Below are positions 34,445-46,426 of a DNA stretch of 64,000 nucleotides, piece after piece (the stretch's first letter is position 1; every line of letters begins with the position of its first letter). The notes under the pieces were generated by a model that was not told the DNA's origin, did no database searches, and saw only the letters and a list, made by a program, of their open reading frames with translations. Source of the DNA: Nigrospora sphaerica (lineage: Eukaryota; Ascomycota; Sordariomycetes; Amphisphaeriales; Apiosporaceae); contig JAGVVL010000001.1 in assembly GCA_018287875.1 (NCBI GenBank), positions 3,720,001-3,784,000 on the forward strand, in the 5' to 3' direction. The position numbers and the translations under genes were made by a program.

Positions 34445-37400
34445 CGGCAACGTTATGGACACACTCGATCTCGAGCCGTGCTGCTACAGTATTGGAGGAA
34501 GAGGTTCCGAGCCGAAGATATTTCTCACCTGCCTCTTTGGCAAGCAGTGGACGTGCATCCTACAAACTTGACTTAGTAATCCAACCCATGCTCCGGATTG
34601 CGACATGGAGCGATAGCATTGATAAGACGGATGCTTGCGATCGTGAACGGACACCGCCGCCAAAGAGGAACCAGTCAATGCGCGTGACGAAGTCGGCGAG
34701 ACATGTTTCCTCCCATCAATGGCATTCGTTGCCTGAGGAGTTGGGTTCGTGGAATCTGGCCACGGCGGAACCGGAAGAAGCGGAGGAAGCACCCAATGAA
34801 CCAGAGCCCCTCGCCCTCAGGTCACGTATGGAGCAGAGTCGCCAGCGATAAAACGCCGGGAGGGCGGACTGAGCAAGAGGTTTCGACGTCCCTCTACCAT
34901 CGGTCGGCGTACGACGATGGCAGAAGCGAGTACTTCCTCTCCGGCTCGCTCGGCGTCAGCCGTCAATGCGGTGCATACCTAGCACCGACGCGCCTTCCGG
35001 AATGCTGGTGGACCTGGCCTGCGCATGCAGACAGACCATCGTATCTCGTTCAGATGCGTGCATACCTACGCACCGTCTCTCGGCGCTGGGAGATGGGCTC
35101 GCATGGGCACCCCTTCAGCCGAGAACCTGGTTCTCGTCTGCCGCACGTTGCTGGCACCCTATCCCCTGGAGTCGGCGGTATGGCGGTGCCGTATGCAGCT
35201 TCGCGAAAATGGGTGGCGGCAGCAGCCGAGACGACGGCTGGTAAGCCGCCCCCCGGTGCAGCTCGAGCCGAATGGTTCCGGCGCCCCGCGAACGCCTGGC
35301 AAATGTGCCTACGCCTACCTCTTGGTCGTACTGGCAAAAAAGCAACTCCGCGCGCATCGTCATCATCCCGGCTCGAGATCTATGCAGCCGGGATCTTTGC
35401 CCACAAGGCTGAGTTCGGCGCGACAGCAGAGGCCAGCTGGTGGCCAACGCCACCTCTTTTTATAGTTGTATTTCCCCGACGGCTTTGCTTTGGTGGGGGC
35501 GCTGCGCCCGTCGCAAGCTATCCCGCTTCACTTGAACACGATGAAAATAAAAAAATGCTCCGGCGGGCAGGTGAGTCTAACGCACGGCCACGCTCTGAGG
35601 GCACACGGGACCCGAAGGACGATCTCGTGGCACCCGAGCCGTGAATGCGAAACCTCGGGCTTGGAGGGCAGCGGACACGGATGGACAGACTCGCACAGCG
35701 CCATGTCGGGTTCTTCCCTCACCCGGCCGCCCGACTCGGGAACAGGGCTCCAATCACGACAGGGACCTTCTGTGGCTGCCCCCCTCTAGCCGGTGTGGCC
35801 CAACGCCGGGCAGGCAGCGGAAGGGAAAGGGCCAAGGAAAAAGAAGAAAGGGCCGCTGGCGCCTAGCCCTGCCCCCCCTGCCGCGCAAGACTCGGCCGGG
35901 GGACTTGGTTGCATGACGGATGCCCACAAGTTTCCAAGTTTCGAGCCGAGGTGGGGTCCGTCAAAGGGAAATTCAAGGACTCGACAGAGGTTTTTGGCAG
36001 GAGGGGCCAGGAACAGGGCCCAAGATCGAACCCCCAGGCCTGCCGTTGCTCGGCTAATCAACTTTGGCCGGCAGGGCTCGGCGTGCCAAACTAGGAGCTC
36101 GTTGCTCGAAGGAGATCTAACATGTTCCGTTCTCCCTGCGGTTTGGACCCGGTCATCGTTGCGCACCCGGGATAAAGTGTTGGTTATGTGTGTAACTGTC
36201 GGGGTTCCAACCGGTTCTCGAGAACAGGTACCTTTACCAGGAGATGTACCTGCTTGTCTCTGTCCGAAACCGACCACCAGAGTCAGCATTGCTATTCCCA
36301 TCCTCAGGCCCGTCTACCCAGGGGCGCTGCCGGGCTAAAGAGATGGATTCTCCACGAGCCGTTCACCCCGCGGCGCCGGTGGCTTCTTGACACAGCCTGG
36401 CGTCCCCTCTTTTCGCAGACTCACCTAATTAATCCCTGCCGTCGCATGGGATGGGAGAGGTAGTGCAGCGCACTAATAAGAATAAGCATCGAGAACTGAT
36501 CAGCAAATGCATCATTCCCGCTCCGCACGTCTCGCTCGCCACCCATCTTCCATCCGATGCCTGCGTGTCCTTCGCCCATGGGCCGGTGAGTCGCCGCTAG
36601 GGTAGCCTCCGCCTCGCTTTATTCCCTCGTCTCAACGTGTGTCCCGATTTGGAAGCATCCCCGCTGCTGTCTCTCCCCCCTCCCCAGGGATAGCGAGACG
36701 AGATTGCGCCACTGCCCCCCAGCTGCAAGACGACGCGCTTTGCACTACCGGCAGCACCACGATAATTTCTTCCTCATCTAGCTGGTGCAGGCTATCGTTC
36801 GTGTGTGGAACGCGCGCGCATTCCGCGCGTCTTCATCAAAGCCCACCGGGCTCGTCCGACGAGCCCCTCCGTCCAGCTCGTCGTGCGAGAAGAGATGCGC
36901 AATGTGCCATGACCCATATGCCACGTCGGACTGGCTGAACGGTCTGCTTTCTTATCCTGCAGTCTCTCCGGGGGGCTACAATGCAGCGGGTGGGTGGCGC
37001 GGTGCGACGTATGCCCAAGCCCCCCTTGTTGCTGTCCGTCTTGGTTCGTCCCGTCAGCTTCTCTGACGACGGGCTAGTATCCTCTGGCGGTTTCAGATGG
37101 GCCCAGGGCGAACCAGGGGTTCAATGCCCGCCCGTCATTGCTTATGATGGGCACCGTGGTGAATCGCTTGGTCCTGGGCCCGTTGGCTGACGGCACGTCG
37201 GCTCAGCACACCCCTGCCCGCCAATCCCCATCCGCGCCCCCCCGGGGAACTGAAATCGCTGCGTGCGTACCTGCGTCAGTGGGTTCCCTCTTGCCAGGGA
37301 TGTGAGCAGGAACCGGCTGTCTGCACCACCCCCTCCCTTAGGGTGTATAACTGCAACCGTGCTTCGGACGGTCCGGGTCAGTGTTGTTCTCTTTCCTCTG

Positions 37401-37507
37401 CGGAGAAAACGACTGCCTGCTTGTATCATGCTGTAGCATGAGAAACAGACTCCGAGGTTACGCAACGACTTCGCCCTCTCTCCGTGCCCACCCCCTTGGT
37501 AATCAGC
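34445..37507. other. Intergenic, 3.1 kb
   Basis: This is the promoter side of both the MFS gene (-) and the 726-aa protein (+). The longest frame (34703-35644, plus strand) has mixed composition, no conserved motif and no splice support, so I do not call it. Nothing else is recognised. Confidence 0.55.
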
Positions 37508-39688
37508 ATGGACGCGTCCACTCTAAAGCCCCCCGGGGCCGGTGGTCGTTCGCGCTTCTCAAAAGCTCTGCCGGCCCCTCCTCCTGAGTCGAAAGAGGCC
37601 TCGCCAGTACCACCAGCAGCAGAAGCAGTAGTAGCACCAGCGTGGAAGATCCCTCGCAAACCCCCAGCCCTACCAAAGTTATCGCCTACTGCCTTTCCGC
37701 CCCGAAAGGAAAGTATCGGCGCCCGATTTATACCGAAACCTCTCGATTCTCCGTTGCCGGCTATTCCCGCTGAGACTGCGCCACCGCTGAAGAAGATGAA
37801 TTCCATCCCCAGAAAGGCTGTGGGCCAGCCTCCCGCTCCCCAGTCTCAACAACCACAGAAGCCTCAAGCCGAAGATGAAAGGCCCTTGTCGCCAGCCAAG
37901 TTGAAGCGCGTGTCTTCCATATCAAGTATTCTGTCAGCCTACTCGGGCACCTCGGATGGATCGGGACATAGGGGGTCGCAGGGCAGTGTCACTACAAAGA
38001 ACTCTGAACCATCCCACTCACCCGGCCTTGATGTTGCTGTCGACTCGAGGGACAAGTTCTTTGAAAGCCTGGGCGACTTCTCAGGGAACCCTCACACGCA
38101 GGAGCCCGCACAGACGCAGACAGCGACAAGTTACGATGCTGTAACCCCACCGCCCAAAGATGTGTTGTCGGGAGCGACAGGACCTCAAGTCGGCGGCCTG
38201 CCTGCCAACCCGCGCAGTAGGCTGCCCAAGAGTCCCCGTCCAGAAGTACCCGCTGCTTCCTCTTCACCCACCTCCTCGACCAACGACTCACCACTCAAGC
38301 CAGAAATCTGGAAGCGGAGAGCTTCCAAGTCGGATGTGAGTGGAGGGGTACCGGAGCTCAGCCTGCCAGCCAGCCACGGTTTGGCTGCCGAAACAACACC
38401 TTCTCTTTCTGCTGCGTTGCCTGCGGCCCTGCGTGACGACCAAAAAACAACACCGTCCCTTTCTGTTGGTCGGCCACCCAACGCTGGTATCTCCGGCAAC
38501 GTATCGCCAGCTGCTTCAAGACCCGCTGGTTTGCCCGGAAGAGACATCCGACCTCCGCAAGCGACGGAATTGGCAGAAGACGAAGAGATGAAGAAGTTCA
38601 AGCACGCCGCCAAGGCCGCGGCCAGTCGCGCCACGGGCCGCACCTTCGCCGAGGACGATGACGTATCCATCAACTCTGCCGAGGCCAACGAGATTGAGAG
38701 AAGCTTCAATGTGCTCCCTCACACACGGCCTCCGACTCCTCCGCAGGAAGAGCATGGCCCCCGAGCGCTGCCTGCCGACCGCGAAGGATGGTCAAAACAG
38801 CAATACGTTCCCACGTCACCTGCCCCCTTTGTTCGCCGGCCTGGTTCGTCGGGCCTCGAGGAGCGAGTTGACCCAGCTCTCGCACGACAACTTCGCACGG
38901 GCTCTCCCGATCCTCAATCTCCCCCGGCTTCGTCGGGCCACCAGTCTCGCCCTGGCTCATCGGGACATCAATCGCGTTCCGGATCTGCAGGCCAGGGTGG
39001 CGTCCGAAACCAGACTCCGTCTGCGCATGAAAGCAAGCCTGGCAACAACCGCGGTGGTGCTGAACCCTCGCGGCCTTCGCAGCCGTGGGCATTGGCGTCG
39101 CCGCCCACATTGATACCGCCTTCCAAACACGATGTTTTTGAGCTTGTGACGGATCTCAACGCCGACACGACCAAGGCCCTTCCGCGCAGTCGTCCCCCCG
39201 TGGCCCACAGCAGTGCTGCCGTCGAAAACCGACTGAGCACGGTAGGCGAGGTTTCGAGCGAGGCTAAGGTCCTCGGTGTTGCGGCGACGGACAAGCTCTC
39301 GGCGGCCGACAAGGCCAAGGTCGAGCAGGCCGTCGACATGTTCCCCCGACAGGCCCTGATGGGCCCCAGCAGCAATGGCGTCTTTGCCGCGGCACCCCTT
39401 GCCATCCACCACTTCCAATGCCTCAGCAAACACAAGCAGTGGGTTCGCGCTAAGAACGTCCACTACTCGCTGGCTTGTGCGACGTGTCACGCTGAGGACC
39501 GCGAGTGGCGGGCCGTCTGCAAGACGTGTTCCCTGCGCGTCTGCTACCAGTGCGCTGGCAAGCTCACCGAGCATGGAGACCTGTCCCACATGCTTCAGGA
39601 GCTTCGGCGCCAGCAGGAGACGCCGACAGCCACGGCATCGCAGCAACCAACCGTTATGGTCGACACGGACCCGGCCAAGCCGGAATAG
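37508..39688 (+). CDS. Uncharacterised 726-aa protein with C-terminal Cys/His-rich (zinc-binding-like) module
   Basis: One exon; I start at MDASTLKPPG because upstream codons in frame offer no ATG. Residues 1-560 are Pro/Ser/Gly-rich and clearly disordered, with proline clusters that could bind SH3 or WW domains, and a short tandem GHQSRPGSS / GHQSRSGSA at about 478-492. A folded segment starts near residue 565 (KHDVFELVTDLNADTTKAL) and includes a helix (AADKAKVEQAVDMFP). The last 100 residues hold ordered Cys/His pairs: Cys638, then CATC (657/660), CKTC, CYQC, and a final H-x4-H (HGDLSHML). The order resembles a B-box or PHD-like double zinc site, but no named family is certain. A nuclear or scaffold role is possible. 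The strong contrast between a conserved-looking tail and a low-complexity body is common for fungal regulators. Confidence 0.82.
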   Translation: MDASTLKPPGAGGRSRFSKALPAPPPESKEASPVPPAAEAVVAPAWKIPRKPPALPKLSPTAFPPRKESIGARFIPKPLDSPLPAIPAETAPPLKKMNSIPRKAVGQPPAPQSQQPQKPQAEDERPLSPAKLKRVSSISSILSAYSGTSDGSGHRGSQGSVTTKNSEPSHSPGLDVAVDSRDKFFESLGDFSGNPHTQEPAQTQTATSYDAVTPPPKDVLSGATGPQVGGLPANPRSRLPKSPRPEVPAASSSPTSSTNDSPLKPEIWKRRASKSDVSGGVPELSLPASHGLAAETTPSLSAALPAALRDDQKTTPSLSVGRPPNAGISGNVSPAASRPAGLPGRDIRPPQATELAEDEEMKKFKHAAKAAASRATGRTFAEDDDVSINSAEANEIERSFNVLPHTRPPTPPQEEHGPRALPADREGWSKQQYVPTSPAPFVRRPGSSGLEERVDPALARQLRTGSPDPQSPPASSGHQSRPGSSGHQSRSGSAGQGGVRNQTPSAHESKPGNNRGGAEPSRPSQPWALASPPTLIPPSKHDVFELVTDLNADTTKALPRSRPPVAHSSAAVENRLSTVGEVSSEAKVLGVAATDKLSAADKAKVEQAVDMFPRQALMGPSSNGVFAAAPLAIHHFQCLSKHKQWVRAKNVHYSLACATCHAEDREWRAVCKTCSLRVCYQCAGKLTEHGDLSHMLQELRRQQETPTATASQQPTVMVDTDPAKPE

Positions 39689-40862
39689 AGCCGATCAGTC
39701 GGCGATTCTTACCAGAAAGTTTTTTTTCTTTCCTTTCTTCCAATGCTTAGGCATCAAAGTGGCATGGCGTTCGATGGCCTCGAATGGCGTACAAGGCTGT
39801 CACGATTGTTGGATGTAGAAGATGACGGATACCATGGCTTTCCTGCGGCAATCTCGGATCGGAGGAGGCGCAGGGACAGAGATTTCATGAGACGCTCGGC
39901 GGAACTCGTTCGGCAAGCAGGCGTTTGGCCCATCGTGAGGAACGTGACAGGATTTGCGGAAGCGGACTTTGATGTTGAAGTATTCGAGCAACAAATAGGG
40001 CGTAGAAGAGAGAGGGGGGCTTGCCCCATGAATGGATACCCAGCCGGTCTTGATCTACCGACCTAATGCACCTACATGTGTTTCGTGCCGCAAGTGCGAA
40101 CCAAGCACTTGCTAGTGACGTGCTGTTTCCGCATGGGATGTGAATCAACTTTAGCGGGCTGGGATGTCAGTGCCATCTCGTGGCAGGTGGCAGCGGCAGA
40201 GATGGAACGACAAGAGCTTCGCTTTCCCCATTCGGATTTCTAGAGAGACTTCAGCTCACGATTACATACTTATGTACGTATGCACATATTTCAAGGCGAA
40301 GCGCTTACGGCGACTTGTTTCCTCTCGGTGCACCAAGCGTGGGTGGGCTGCGGGGGTTGCGTACCGCCAAACATAGGTCCATTCCAATCGTGCATCGTCA
40401 CCCACAGAAGCAAGTGCCTCCTACACCTTCCGTGCGCCCAAGTGGAGAGCACAAGTACATATATTTTACTCTCTCTTTGCACCCATCCATAAGTACACCT
40501 CCCCCCTCTCCCTCCTTGCCTGCAACTACCGGCTCCTAGTTATTACCTACTTAGTACCGGCTCGCCTTCCAACTACATAAACTCTAGGCGGTATTGACAT
40601 ACCTCAGCCCAGCGTATCGACTAGAAGCCCGTGGCTACGCGCGCGCGTTAGGCGTTGAGTTGACCTAACTCTCTAAATCCCCGTTGCCAGGGGTCCCGTC
40701 GCGCTTCCGTCGTACTTGATTGTTCCATCGGCACTGGGCCAGAACTGCCCCGGATCATCACCCACCTGCGGGATTCCAGACTACGTCCGATTGAGCCGCT
40801 GTAACAACCCGTTCCGCCATCCGGGTTCCCATCTCACGGGTTACGCACAAGAAACTCGCACA
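39689..40862. other. Intergenic between two unknown plus-strand genes
   Basis: 3' flank of the Cys-rich protein gene and promoter of the next. It contains an AT-rich block with repeated GTACGTA/ACATA strings around 40260-40290 and a TACCTACTTAGTACC element at 40544-40558. No gene is seen. Confidence 0.6.
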
Positions 40863-42524
40863 ATGTCTTCCTCGACGGGGCTGGGACGGACCCGGTCGCT
40901 GCGCCAGCCAGCCACCTCCAACGACTCGAATCTCAAGGGCAGCATCGCGACGAGGAACACCTCCCCCAGCCGTTTGCCGCAGGTCAAACCACTGACGCGA
41001 TCTGCGACTACGGCTTCGGCGACGTCATCGGCTGCCACCCGTGTCCGGTCTTCGGCCTCGTCGAGTACGACGACGACCACGACGTCCAGGCGGCCGCTCT
41101 CCGGCATCTTTTCTGGCGCCGGCTCGAATCGTCGGCCGAGCGGTACGTCGACTGCCACCCCAGACAGCGCGGCAGCGGCAGCAACAACAGCGACAGCAAA
41201 ACCCGCACCAACAAGGCGACCGCTCTCGGGTGTTTTTTCGGGGAGGACAACGGCGTCCGCCGCCCGGCGCGCCAGTCCGACGTCGACAGTACCTGAGAAT
41301 AACAATGCCACAGCGGCAGTCAAACCCCTGGGCCGAGCGCCGTCGATCCGCCAAGCGCCACCTTCCACCACAGCAACCTCGGCCCCGACAGCAGCGAGCA
41401 GCAAAAGGGAGCCGGCGGGTGCGTCGCAGGCGCCAGGCCAGGGGCGCCCCAAATCTACCGCCACCGCCCTCACGTCGGCCACCACGCTGAAACCGCCTTC
41501 GCAAACTACCGCCTCCACGGCGTCGTCGACTCCTACCTCGGCGGTCGCAAAACCCCCAACGCGCGCTCAGACCCAGGCGCGCAATGCCTCCCAGGCCGGT
41601 AATGCGTCGGCAGCGCCGCCGTCGGCCAATCTGACCAGCCGCCCGGCCTTCAACACGAACCAGCAACACTACTCGCCCCTCAAGTCCCTCGCACCCAAAC
41701 CCATGACGTCGACCTTCCTCGCGCCACCATCCCCGTCCAAGTTCCCGGCCAATGTCGCCATCTCGGCCGAGACCGCCCGCCGGCAAACGGAACTCCTGCA
41801 GTTGTCCTTGTTACACCGCGAGGCCGCCGCCACCGACAAGGCGTGGCACGCGAGCGCCGAGTCCAAGCTGGGGGCGCGCTTTGCAAAACTCGTGGCCGAA
41901 GACGAGGAGCTACGCCGGGCCGAGCGGGACAGAATAGAGGACCGCAACGTGGCCGTCCTTCTCCAGTGGGGGCACGGCAGCGCCCTGGGGCTCGACGAGA
42001 AGGTGCAAATTCTGGATCAAGTGCTCAACGGCGTCTGGGACCTGAGCGAGCCCGGCGGGCGCTACGCACGCGTGACCGACGAGTTCGAGAAGTGGGCCGA
42101 GCGCGTGGCCGGCATTTTCACGGCGCGGCAGAGCGGCGATTTGGATTCGCTGCTGCGGCTCGGCGAGGGCCAGGGGTACGGCGGCGACGTCTTGTTCGTC
42201 AGCGAGCTGGACAACCACTGGCGCGACGAGTGCGCGGGCCTGCTCCGGAAACTCGACGAGTGGCGGCGCGCGCTGCAGCGGCTCGGCAGCGACGCCGACA
42301 TCGCGGCCCAGCTGGACCCCGCGGCGCCGCGGCCCAGCTTGGTGCGCATGCTCGAGGGCGCCCGCACCCTCGTCGGCGACATGCTGGCCGAGCTGGCCGT
42401 CATGGAGCAGATGGAGCGCGAGGCCACGCGGGCCGAGGACGAGTGGATCGAGAAGATGAACGGGGAACTGAACCTGAGCGACGCCCGGGAGCGCACCATC
42501 CCCCTCTGGAAGCTGGTGACCTAG
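40863..42524 (+). CDS. Uncharacterised 553-aa protein: basic Ser/Thr/Ala-rich N-terminus, helical C-terminus
   Basis: One exon. I start at MSSSTGLGRTRSLRQP; the frame is open 49 codons further, but that part looks like leader sequence. Residues 1-280 are rich in Ser, Thr, Ala, Pro and Arg and nearly free of acids. They hold two copies of RRPLSGxFSG (76-85 and 118-127). Residues 300-553 are strongly helical and charged: SAETARRQTELLQLSLLHREAA, ARFAKLVAEDEELRRAERDR, ILDQVLNGVWDLSEPGGRY and a final coiled-coil-like part (MEQMEREATRAEDEWIEKM). This layout of a basic disordered half and a coiled-coil half resembles microtubule-associated proteins, but I recognise no family and the comparison is only by architecture. 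The gene is convergent with the TBC gene, 310 bp away. Confidence 0.82.
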   Translation: MSSSTGLGRTRSLRQPATSNDSNLKGSIATRNTSPSRLPQVKPLTRSATTASATSSAATRVRSSASSSTTTTTTSRRPLSGIFSGAGSNRRPSGTSTATPDSAAAAATTATAKPAPTRRPLSGVFSGRTTASAARRASPTSTVPENNNATAAVKPLGRAPSIRQAPPSTTATSAPTAASSKREPAGASQAPGQGRPKSTATALTSATTLKPPSQTTASTASSTPTSAVAKPPTRAQTQARNASQAGNASAAPPSANLTSRPAFNTNQQHYSPLKSLAPKPMTSTFLAPPSPSKFPANVAISAETARRQTELLQLSLLHREAAATDKAWHASAESKLGARFAKLVAEDEELRRAERDRIEDRNVAVLLQWGHGSALGLDEKVQILDQVLNGVWDLSEPGGRYARVTDEFEKWAERVAGIFTARQSGDLDSLLRLGEGQGYGGDVLFVSELDNHWRDECAGLLRKLDEWRRALQRLGSDADIAAQLDPAAPRPSLVRMLEGARTLVGDMLAELAVMEQMEREATRAEDEWIEKMNGELNLSDARERTIPLWKLVT

Positions 42525-42834
42525 GTAGCTTTTTGATGAATGACGAGAACCCGAATAGGCCGAATCGACGACGAAACCGCCGCGCCGCCGCGGTCCGCCG
42601 CGGCCGCATCTTAGTCGCCCCTTTCGTCGGACTATGGCTCGCTCGAACCATGCGCTCTATTGTGGTATCTACGTCGAAGATAATATCCCATGTCCTGCAT
42701 CCCGAAGGCCGGCTTGGTCTGTTTGCGTCCCGCCCAAACCCAAGGGTGCCAGCGCCCTGGGCACGAAAAGAGGAGGAAGCCCGGGCCCTGCCCTCTCGCC
42801 GACCCCATGCCCGCCCCCGGCATTCCCCTCCCCG
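42525..42834. other. Convergent 3' flanks
   Basis: 310 bp between two convergent stops. It contains GC-rich sequence with several CCGCCG strings and no gene. The two 3' UTRs probably overlap. Confidence 0.6.
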
Positions 42835-45278
42835 CTACTTCTTATCCTTTTTCAACGGCTCCAGTCCAAACAGGTCCTCGGGCAGCACGGTGTTTCCGCT
42901 GGCGTCCGACGGCACCTCGCCGAACAAGAAGGCCGTGCGCTCGCGGTTCGCGTTGGCCGACGGGCGCTTGCGGTGGCCCGGCGGCGACGCGTTCGCGGCC
43001 GACTTGGGTTTGGGCTTGGCCGTCGGCTGCTGGCCGCGCCCTGAGGCGAAGATGTCGGGTTGCGACGAGGGCGGCTCGTCGGGCTCGAGCATCCACGAGA
43101 AGGAGGACTGTGCGAGGGTCGAGCGCGTGGGCATAGGCGCGGGGGGGCGCTGCGGATGCGCCGGCGTGACCGTCTGCGCTGACGAGAGGGGGTCCGTGTC
43201 CATGGCGTCAGGGTGGGTGGCCGCCACACCGTCGGGGGCGCCAGACGCGGGCGGCTCCTGGGCTCCGTCGGGAGCGGCAGGGTTCGGTGAGTCGACAGCC
43301 ATGGTGGGGGTGCTGATGGCCATGGCCGCCACGGCATCCGACGGCGGCTCGGGAGCGAGAGGCGTCGCTTGTGGTGCTGCTGCCTGTGAAGGGTTCGGGG
43401 GTTCCTCCTCGGGCAGAGCCATAGTTGAGTCCTCGAGGTATATCTTCACAAATTGAACCTTGGCAGCAGCAATCTCCAACGCTTCCGAGTGCTTCCTTTT
43501 GTCATCCACGGGGGACGACGCTAGCTGCTTCATGGTTTCTACGGTTTCGTCCAGCAGGGCAGCAAGCTGCTTGTTTCTCCGCTCCATGGCGGCGACGGCT
43601 TTCATCGCCGTATCGTTGGCTGTTTCGGGGAACTGATCGCGGCTAGTCTTCATGGAGCTTTTAGCTTCGCTGACATTGCGCCGTATCTCCACCATCGCGT
43701 CGCGTACTGCCTGGTTGAGGCCAAGCTTCTCTCCCCTTTCGAGGACGCCCTTGGCGGCCCCTTGGAAGAGCGCCTCGACGCCCCCCTGTTGCTGGAGGAA
43801 ACGCTGCGGCGAGAGGGGCGACTTGGCCCCTCGGAGGTTCTGACGGATGCCGAGGCCGAAAGACTTTGGTGTGGTGTCCCGGGGCGGCAGCGGCGCCGCG
43901 GCCGGTGGCCTGCCCGTGTATTTCATGATAAGTGCGTACCCTCCCGCGGGCGTGAGGTGGTCCCGCAGGTAGATCGCATCGTCGATGAACGTGTGCGGTC
44001 CGTGGGGCATCAGAGGGGGCGGGTATTTCAGCAGGAGTTGGAGGGCCATCGAGCTGTCGGCCTCGACAACTAGGGCACTTTAGTCAACGGCGGTGGAAAG
44101 GGGAAGGGCAAAATCGCCTTACGAGCCCAGCGTATTCGGACCATCATGGCCGTGCAAACCAAATCTACGAGCTCCAAAGACGGGTCAACGCAGAAAAGGG
44201 TATCCCAAAGCACGAGCATCTGGTCAAAGGGGAATTCCCGACTAAATAGGAGTCGGACCCAGCGGCTAGGTTACTGTCAGGAAACTGCGCTGTCTCGGGT
44301 CGGGTGAACACATACATGAGGAATATCTGGGGCAGTATCTCGACGTTGGTCAGATGGGTAGACAAGTCGGGATCCACGCTGTACAAAAGGACCTCGTGGA
44401 TGTACTGGCTCTTCTCGACGATGCTGGACTGGCCACCAGGGGCGCCCTCGCCCGTCTCATAGAAGGCCTTGGCGCGGTCCATGAGCTTGGAAAACAGTGC
44501 GAACGCATCATGCTCAACGAAGGCGGCGTCCAGCATCTCGATCATGGTCAAGTCGGCGGCGCCGTCAGAGCTCGCCTCGGCCGGGTTGATGGCGTCCTGC
44601 TCGACGACGTAGACGATGGGGGCCAGCAGCTCGTGCATGCCCTGGCGGTAGCCGCCCACGTCCGGGTTGAGCTTGCAGTAGATGAAGAGCACGTCAAGGA
44701 TTAGGGTCTGTATGCGCGGCTCGTGGTAGAAGGGTTCATCCGGCAGGCGCTGGACATCCTGCAGGATCTCGGCCCGCATGGCCTCGTCCTGGCGCGACGT
44801 GTTCCATGGGGACTAGTCAAGGCGGGCCTCGTCAGCAGCGGCCATTTCTGCGCGCACGTCAAAGCATCTCACCTCGGGGTCGTCGGCCAGCGGGTCGACG
44901 CTGGCGGTGGCCAGGTACTCCGGGTGCTCGATGTACTTCAGGAAGTGGTCCTTCAGGGAGGCATAAGTGCTCCTGGACTCCAGGAGGGCATGGTGCCAGC
45001 CCGTCGGGCTCGACCCGGAGCCGAGCAGGAAGGTCTTCCAGCAGATGGAGCGCAGGCCGGCGATGCAGGGACTTTCCGGCCCGTTGTACCTGGCGGCGCG
45101 CCGAAGGTCGGTGCCGTGTTTGGTGGTCTCCTGCCAGCGAGCGCTGCGAGTCGTCGGCGGTCAGCGCAAGCCGGTCCCTTGTGCCACAGGGGAGATGAGA
45201 CGAAAGGGAGAGGGCTGTGGCGGGCGCCATCAGCGGCGAACAACCGCGCTCTCACCTTGATTCGGTCAGTGACCGCAT
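42835..45278 (-). CDS. TBC domain Rab GTPase-activating protein, TBC1D5-like
   Basis: A Rab-GAP of 722 aa acting on Rab7-type GTPases at endosome or vacuole membranes. Five exons fit: 45278-45256, 45143-44873, 44812-44316, 44265-44123 and 44069-42835. Introns are 112, 60, 50 and 53 nt. The first coding exon is only 23 nt (MRSLTES plus two bases), and its join gives SSARWQETTK and then RYNGPESPCIAGLRSICWK, the usual TBC1D5 N-terminus. The arginine finger is Ile114-x2-Asp117-x2-Arg120 in ILQDVQR, and the glutamine finger is Gln155 in GGYRQGMHELL. Later blocks are QIFLIRWVRLLFSREFPFDQ, LWDTLF and ALQLLLKYP. The TBC domain spans about 25-340; the rest is a helix plus a Pro/Ala-rich tail with FLFGE near the end. 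It is divergent from NPY1. Confidence 0.94.
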
Positions 45279-46426
45279 CCTGGTCTCCCCCCTTTCTTGC
45301 TCTGCGCGTACATGTGTATGTATGCGCCGGGGGCAGATGCGTCGTTGCACGCCGCCTTGCGTGTGTTTCAGCGCCTATCCTTGGGCAGTTCTCGCGCCGG
45401 GGCACATGCGCCGGATGGTTCAAGCTTGTGCAGGTGATGACGGCGGGCGCTGCGAGTGCCTATGTATGTATGCGCCTTCTCATGCGAGAGGGAGGACCCT
45501 ATCGACCGACTAATATGGAGGTTTTGGGCACCTGCCTAATCGCAACCCAGGCGTTGCAGCTAAAGAGGTGAGGCAGGTACTTAAGCACTTCTATCCATGG
45601 ATGCTTGATACCTAACTAGATCCATCCCAGTTGCGGCTCACCTTGTTGCACCTCATACTGATGAAAACGCTAGAGGGACCGACCGCCAGCTGAGACGGGC
45701 CGGCCGACCTTCTCCTCATCAAGCCGCATCGGGCCAAGTATGGATGTACCATGTACGTCACACGTCCGCCGAATTTCCCATATCTTTGGGCGCCCACTGT
45801 GAGAACTGCATCGCCGTCAACATGGAGAGAGCTATAGCTGATGCAGACGGAGCGGACAGCCCTGCGATTCGTCTGCGGGGTACGCAAGATAGCCACACCT
45901 CCCAACGGCATCGCCGCCTGTAGAGTGAGTGCCGGCCACTTCTCACTTGCTTGTTTCGGTCAAGCACGTACAAGATGGGGGGGGGGGTTTGCGGTGCGGG
46001 AAGTTACTAAATGGACTAGAGGCGCATCCCACCGATGACGGCGTCTATCCATGGATTCCTGACCGTCCCGTCCCCCCCCTTCCTCAAAATGGGGGGTCCA
46101 TCCCGACCAACCTCGGCCACCCATATTCGCCGTAGTGGCCTCCATTTGTCATCAAGTCATAGCCGACACCGTTCGGGACTACCTCGCTATCGTGAAGACC
46201 CACCTCGGCCGGCCTCAAAAGACATTTCTACATGGCAGTGGTGGCCCTGTATCTCAACGGCTTCTCCCCCTGCTGCCAAACTACCGCCGCCTAGAGTGTG
46301 CTCGCCCTGGTGTCCCCTGACTAGATCTGCCGTCTCTGCCGCCTTCGGTCCGTGGACGAACCTGCCTAGCTTCTCGCTCTGCCTCGTTTCACCGCCGCCG
46401 ACGCCTCGCTCAGTCCTTAGCCGGGC
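45279..46426. other. Divergent promoter region, TBC gene / NPY1
   Basis: 1.15 kb with GT/GC-rich leader sequence near the TBC start, a GCAGGTACTTAAGC element at 45573-45586, and a G9 run at 45977-45985. No gene is seen. Confidence 0.6.

Noticed and set aside
34703..35644. Plus-strand open frame of 313 codons
   Set aside because: Random-looking composition, no conserved block, several equally long frames overlap it.
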